DNA from: Neopusillimonas maritima
GTDB taxonomy: Bacteria; Pseudomonadota; Gammaproteobacteria; Burkholderiales; Burkholderiaceae_B
Strand: one strand, 5' to 3'
DNA: 64,000 bases
Assembly (NCBI RefSeq): GCF_040930455.2
Contig: NZ_CP170494.1
This document shows, one piece after another, positions 60,324 through 64,000 of this stretch; position 1 is the stretch's first letter; the number at the start of each line of letters is the position of its first letter. A model generated the notes under the pieces. The model was not told where the DNA came from, did no database searches, and saw nothing but the letters and a program-made list of their open reading frames with translations. The translations under genes and the position numbers were made by a program.

Positions 60324-60812
60324 ATGGAAGCGATTAAAGATTTTTTCGGCAGTTTAATGCTTACCGAAATGCTTAAAGGCATGCGGTTAACCGGCAAGAA
60401 TTTTTTCAAACGGAAAGTGACATTGCGCTATCCGCAGGAAAAAACGCCTGCTTCACCGCGCTTTCGCGGGTTGCATGCGTTGCGTCGTTATCCGAACGGT
60501 GAAGAGCGTTGTATTGCCTGCAAGTTGTGCGAATCGGTGTGCCCCGCCCTGGCCATTACGATTGAGTCTGAAGAGCGAGACGACGGCTCCCGTCGTACCA
60601 GTCGCTACGACATTGATCTGGCCAAATGTATTTTCTGTGGGTTTTGCGAAGAAAGCTGTCCGGTGGATTCCATTGTGGAAACCCATATTCATGAATACCA
60701 CGGTGAAAAGCGGGGCGACCTGTACTACACCAAAGACATGTTGTTGGCGATTGGTGATCGCTACGAATCTGAAATTGCGCGCCGTCGATCCGAAGACGCG
60801 CCTTATCGCTGA
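60324..60812 (+). CDS. nuoI: NADH-quinone oxidoreductase subunit I
   Basis: A 162-residue ferredoxin-type subunit with the N6a and N6b [4Fe-4S] clusters: CIACKLCESVCP (near residue 60) and CIFCGFCEESCP (near 100). An N-terminal amphipathic helix attaches it to the membrane arm. No counterpart exists in the divergent cluster at 16.5-25.2 kb. Confidence 0.98.
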   Translation: MEAIKDFFGSLMLTEMLKGMRLTGKNFFKRKVTLRYPQEKTPASPRFRGLHALRRYPNGEERCIACKLCESVCPALAITIESEERDDGSRRTSRYDIDLAKCIFCGFCEESCPVDSIVETHIHEYHGEKRGDLYYTKDMLLAIGDRYESEIARRRSEDAPYR

Positions 60813-60830
60813 TTTTCAGGACTGACTCTT

Positions 60831-61457
60831 ATGACATTTGCTACTGTCCTGTTTTATTTGCTGGCCGTTGTTCTGGTGGTCGCTGCGTTTCGCGTTATTA
60901 CCGCTGCAAGCCCGGTTACCGCTGTATTGAATCTGATTCTGGCATTCTTTACTGCTGCAATGTTGTGGATTCTGATTGGTGCGGAATTCCTTGGCTTGTT
61001 GCTTGTGCTGGTTTATGTGGGTGCGGTGATGGTGCTTTTCCTGTTCGTCGTCATGATGCTTGATGTGCGAATGGAAAATCTCCGCCGCGGAGTAAAAGCG
61101 TATTTACCCATGGGTCTGATTATCGGGTCGATCATGGTGCTGGAAATGGCCTTTGTGCTTATTACCACATGGGGCGACACCGGCGGCCCGGCGGCGCAAC
61201 AAGCGGGTTACAACAATACCGCTTCGCTGGGCGAGCTCATGTACGGCCAATATTTTTTCGCCGTTGAGGTTGGTGCGGTTATTTTGTTGGTCGGCATGGT
61301 TGCGGCAATTGCACTTACCCTGCGCCGTCGACGCGATGTGAAGTACAGCAATCCATCGCAGCAGGTAAAAGTGCGGGCCAAAGATCGGGTGCGTCTGGTT
61401 AACCTGCCGTCTCAAACTGAAAAGGTCGATGAGTCGCGCGACCAGGGGGAAAAATAA
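60831..61457 (+). CDS. nuoJ: NADH-quinone oxidoreductase subunit J
   Basis: A 208-residue ND6 subunit with five helices and a charged C-terminal tail. TM3 EFLGLLLVLVYVGAVMVLFLFVVMMLD includes the conserved Tyr-Val-Gly of the pi-bulge. It overlaps nuoK by one base. Confidence 0.97.
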   Translation: MTFATVLFYLLAVVLVVAAFRVITAASPVTAVLNLILAFFTAAMLWILIGAEFLGLLLVLVYVGAVMVLFLFVVMMLDVRMENLRRGVKAYLPMGLIIGSIMVLEMAFVLITTWGDTGGPAAQQAGYNNTASLGELMYGQYFFAVEVGAVILLVGMVAAIALTLRRRRDVKYSNPSQQVKVRAKDRVRLVNLPSQTEKVDESRDQGEK

Positions 61458-61765
61458 TGACCATTACCTTGGCCCACTATCTGGTTCTGGCAGCCATTCT
61501 TTTCTGCATCGGTATTTTTGGTTTTTTTGTGAATCGACGTAATTTGTTGATTCTGCTCATGTCCATCGAGCTGATTCTATTGTCGGCCAATATTAATTTT
61601 GTGGCGTTTTCCACCTGGCTGGGCGAAGCCTCGGGTCAGGTCTTCGTGTTCTTCATTCTTACCGTCGCCGCCGCAGAAGCGGCGATCGGCCTGGCTATTT
61701 TGGTGTTGTTGTTCCGTAACCTGAACACCATCAATGTTGAAGAACTGGATCACCTGAACGGTTGA
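61457..61765 (+). CDS. nuoK: NADH-quinone oxidoreductase subunit K
   Basis: A 102-residue, three-helix ND4L subunit. The two membrane glutamates of the proton path are in MSIELILLSANINFVAF and VAAAEAAIGLAILVLLF. Confidence 0.97.
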   Translation: MTITLAHYLVLAAILFCIGIFGFFVNRRNLLILLMSIELILLSANINFVAFSTWLGEASGQVFVFFILTVAAAEAAIGLAILVLLFRNLNTINVEELDHLNG

Positions 61766-61779
61766 TGGAATAAATAACT

Positions 61780-63789
61780 ATGAGTTCAACCACTTTATAT
61801 CTTGTTGTTGCCTTGGCTCCATTGGTGGGGGCGATATTGGCGGGTCTTTTCGGTACAGGGTTTCTGGGGCGTCAGGTGGGTCGCTCGGCTGCCCATAGCA
61901 TCACCATTCTGGGTGTGCTTATTTCGTTCATTGGCTCGGTTGTGGTGCTGTTCCAGGTACTGAATGGGGAAACCTTTAATGGCGCCGTATACACATGGAA
62001 TGCCATTGGCGGCACCGCTATCGAAATCGGCTTTTTAATCGATAGCCTGACCGCCCTGATGATGGTGGTCGTCACGTCAGTTTCACTCATGGTGCACATT
62101 TACACCATTGGTTATATGGCAGATGACCCGGGTTACCAGCGCTTTTTCGCCTACATTTCATTGTTCACCTTTTCCATGCTCATGCTGGTTATGGCCAACA
62201 ATATGCTGCAGCTGTTCTTCGGTTGGGAAGCGGTGGGCTTGGTGTCGTATTTGCTGATTGGTTTCTGGTATACCCGGCCAACCGCTATTTTCGCCAATAT
62301 GAAAGCGTTTCTCATTAACCGTGTCGGCGATTTTGGTTTTATTTTGGGTATTGGCTTGCTGTTTGCCTATACCGGCAGCATGAATTACGACCAGGTTTTC
62401 TCACAGGCAGGTTCACTGGCGGAAACGTCGTTCCCCGGCACCGATTGGTCGCTTGTTACGGTGGCGTGTATTTGCCTGTTTATTGGCGCGATGGGTAAGT
62501 CTGCCCAGGTTCCCTTGCACTCCTGGTTGCCCGACTCAATGGAAGGCCCCACGCCCATTTCGGCATTGATTCATGCAGCAACCATGGTGACGGCCGGCAT
62601 TTTTATGGTGGCGCGCTTTTCGCCGGTATTCGAACTTTCCGATACGGCTTTGTCATTCATCATCGTCATTGGTGCGATCGGTGCCCTGTTCCTGGGTATT
62701 CTGGGGATTATCCAGAATGACATCAAGCGCGTTGTCGCTTATTCCACGCTTTCCCAGCTGGGCTACATGACAGTTGCCCTGGGTGCATCAGCATACTCGG
62801 TTGCCATTTTCCACTTAATGACGCACGCTTTTTTCAAAGCGCTGCTGTTCCTGGGTGCGGGCTCTGTCATTATCGGCATGCATCACGATCAGGATGTTCG
62901 CAACATGGGTGGCCTGCGTAAATACATGCCGATTACCTGGATTACTTTCCTGATGGGGACGCTAGCCCTGGTGGGTACCCCGTTCTTTTCAGGTTACTAC
63001 TCGAAGGAACACATTATCGAAGCCGCCGGCGCGGCAAATGTGTGGGGCGCGGGCTTTGCCTACTACGCAACCCTGATTGGCGTATTGGTGACTTCGCTAT
63101 ATTCTTTCCGGGTTTACTTCTTGGTGTTTCACGGTAAAGAACGCTTTGACACGCAAGGCGACCACGGCCATGGCAGTCATGATCATGGCAATCACGGGCA
63201 TCATGGCGGCCCACCTCACGAGTCGCCCTGGGTGGTAACGCTACCGCTGGTATTGCTGGCGATTCCATCGGTAATTGCGGGTATCTGGTTTGTCGACCCC
63301 TTGTTGTTCAACGGCTACTTTAGTGGTGTTATTGCAAACCTGCCGTCGCACCCAGCAATGGCGGATCTGGCTGAAGGCTGGCACGGCTGGCTGGCTTATG
63401 GTTTACACGGTTTTATCACGCTGCCATTCTGGTTGGTGGTCGCAGGCTTCGTTATTTGCTGGTATTGCTACATGGTCAATCCTGCCGTGCCGGCAGCCAT
63501 CAAGTCGAAGCTTTCCGGGCTGAACACAGTGCTGGAAAACAAATACTATGCCGACTGGTTCAACGAGCAGGTTATTATGCGCGGCGCGCGGTGCCTGGGT
63601 CGGGGCTTATGGCAGAAGGGTGACCGCGGCTTCATCGATGGTGTGCTGGTTAATGGCAGTGCCCATGTGGTTGGCATGGTGGCGGCCGTTAGCCGGCATA
63701 TCCAGTCCGGCTACATTTATCACTACGCGTTTGCCATGATTATCGGCATTCTGGCGTTTCTAACCTATTTTGTGCTGATGGTTCACTGA
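61780..63789 (+). CDS. nuoL: NADH-quinone oxidoreductase subunit L
   Basis: A 669-residue ND5 antiporter-type subunit. Pump residues: GWEAVGLVSYLLIGFW (Glu), GAMGKSAQVPLHSWLPDSMEGPTP (Lys), SALIHAATMVTAG (His) and SGYYSKEHIIEA (Lys). A His/Gly-rich cytoplasmic or periplasmic loop (DHGHGSHDHGNHGHHGGPPH) lies near residues 455-475. The stop overlaps the nuoM start (TGATG). Confidence 0.98.
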   Translation: MSSTTLYLVVALAPLVGAILAGLFGTGFLGRQVGRSAAHSITILGVLISFIGSVVVLFQVLNGETFNGAVYTWNAIGGTAIEIGFLIDSLTALMMVVVTSVSLMVHIYTIGYMADDPGYQRFFAYISLFTFSMLMLVMANNMLQLFFGWEAVGLVSYLLIGFWYTRPTAIFANMKAFLINRVGDFGFILGIGLLFAYTGSMNYDQVFSQAGSLAETSFPGTDWSLVTVACICLFIGAMGKSAQVPLHSWLPDSMEGPTPISALIHAATMVTAGIFMVARFSPVFELSDTALSFIIVIGAIGALFLGILGIIQNDIKRVVAYSTLSQLGYMTVALGASAYSVAIFHLMTHAFFKALLFLGAGSVIIGMHHDQDVRNMGGLRKYMPITWITFLMGTLALVGTPFFSGYYSKEHIIEAAGAANVWGAGFAYYATLIGVLVTSLYSFRVYFLVFHGKERFDTQGDHGHGSHDHGNHGHHGGPPHESPWVVTLPLVLLAIPSVIAGIWFVDPLLFNGYFSGVIANLPSHPAMADLAEGWHGWLAYGLHGFITLPFWLVVAGFVICWYCYMVNPAVPAAIKSKLSGLNTVLENKYYADWFNEQVIMRGARCLGRGLWQKGDRGFIDGVLVNGSAHVVGMVAAVSRHIQSGYIYHYAFAMIIGILAFLTYFVLMVH

Positions 63790-64000
63790 TGGCTAGCGAT
63801 ATGGCGTCTTCCTCTCTTCCTTGGCTTACCTTGTCGATTTTTGTGCCCATAGTGGCAGGCCTTCTGGTGCTGCTGCTGGGCCGCGACGACCGGCCCGGCC
63901 TGACGCGCTGGCTGTCATTGGCGGGTGCTGTTCTGGGCTTTCTGGTCACGTTGCCCTTGTATGCCGGTTTCAACAACAACACATCCGACATGCAGTTCGT
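63789..64000 (+). CDS. nuoM: NADH-quinone oxidoreductase subunit M, N-terminal part (cut by the right window edge)
   Basis: The ATG at 63789 overlaps the nuoL stop and begins MASDMASSSLPWLTLSIFVP, followed by two hydrophobic helices (IVAGLLVLLLG; SLAGAVLGFLVTLPLYAGF). Only 70 codons are visible. Assignment rests on operon order and the typical NuoM N-terminus. Confidence 0.93.
   Translation, partial: MASDMASSSLPWLTLSIFVPIVAGLLVLLLGRDDRPGLTRWLSLAGAVLGFLVTLPLYAGFNNNTSDMQF

Noticed and set aside
1..64000. CRISPR array or retron-type element
   Set aside because: No regularly spaced short direct repeats, no cas genes and no reverse transcriptase were seen on either strand.

Overview
The window reads as a chromosomal segment of a betaproteobacterium of the order Burkholderiales, most likely family Alcaligenaceae (Bordetella/Pusillimonas-like). 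The basis is the gene order qor-like / tpiA / secG / tRNA-Leu, a Bordetella-type general porin next to the nuo operon, and a full-type nuoA-M operon with Burkholderiales-like proteins. No species call is possible from the sequence alone.

Layout. (1) 1-8.6 kb: an oligopeptide-type ABC importer operon (binding protein, two permeases, two ATPases), then a metal-dependent cyclase/amidohydrolase and a phytoene-dehydrogenase-like FAD oxidoreductase. A second, paralogous FAD oxidoreductase is cut by the left window edge. (2) 8.6-11.6 kb: housekeeping backbone with a parvulin isomerase, tRNA-Ser(UGA), quinone oxidoreductase, tpiA, secG and tRNA-Leu(GAG). (3) 11.6-30.4 kb: a decayed integrative element sitting in the 3' end of tRNA-Leu. 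It is bounded by an imperfect copy of the tRNA 3' end at 30391-30413 and carries related arm-type repeats just inside both ends. It holds an integrase stump, an IS110, copper-resistance remnants (copA', copB), a permease, an unusual complex-I-like gene cluster, a cytochrome c, IS3 and IS21 remnants, and conjugation relics (TrbM, a ribbon-helix-helix protein). (4) 30.4-37.5 kb: backbone again, with an imelysin / di-haem oxidoreductase / imelysin / DUF1513 iron operon behind a Fur-like site, and the major porin. (5) 37.5-51.9 kb: a second mobile island with gamma-mobile-trio recombination genes (GmtY, GmtZ, GmtX, VPA1267-like) and a RecD-like helicase. Its metal cargo lies on the minus strand: SCO, a CtaG interrupted by a stop codon, DsbA, an arsenite/bile-acid-type permease, a CDF exporter, LspA and an HMA-CDF fusion, with a MerR-type promoter. 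(6) 52.2-64 kb: the native nuo operon, nuoA to the first 70 codons of nuoM.

The most notable content is the cluster at 16.5-25.2 kb. It encodes a complete complex-I membrane arm (A-, H-, J-, K-, L-, M- and N-like) but no NADH-input subunits. In place of NuoB, NuoC and NuoD there is one fused protein: a NuoB-like domain without the N2 cluster cysteines, two CPMHP...CPKCGM heavy-metal-binding domains, a long His-rich segment, and a degenerate NuoD-like domain. The pump-type Glu and Lys residues of the L, M, N and K subunits are retained. With copA/copB upstream and a c-type cytochrome downstream, this looks like a complex-I-derived, metal-linked ion-translocating machine rather than a respiratory dehydrogenase. 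I do not recognise it as a described system, and its function is inference.
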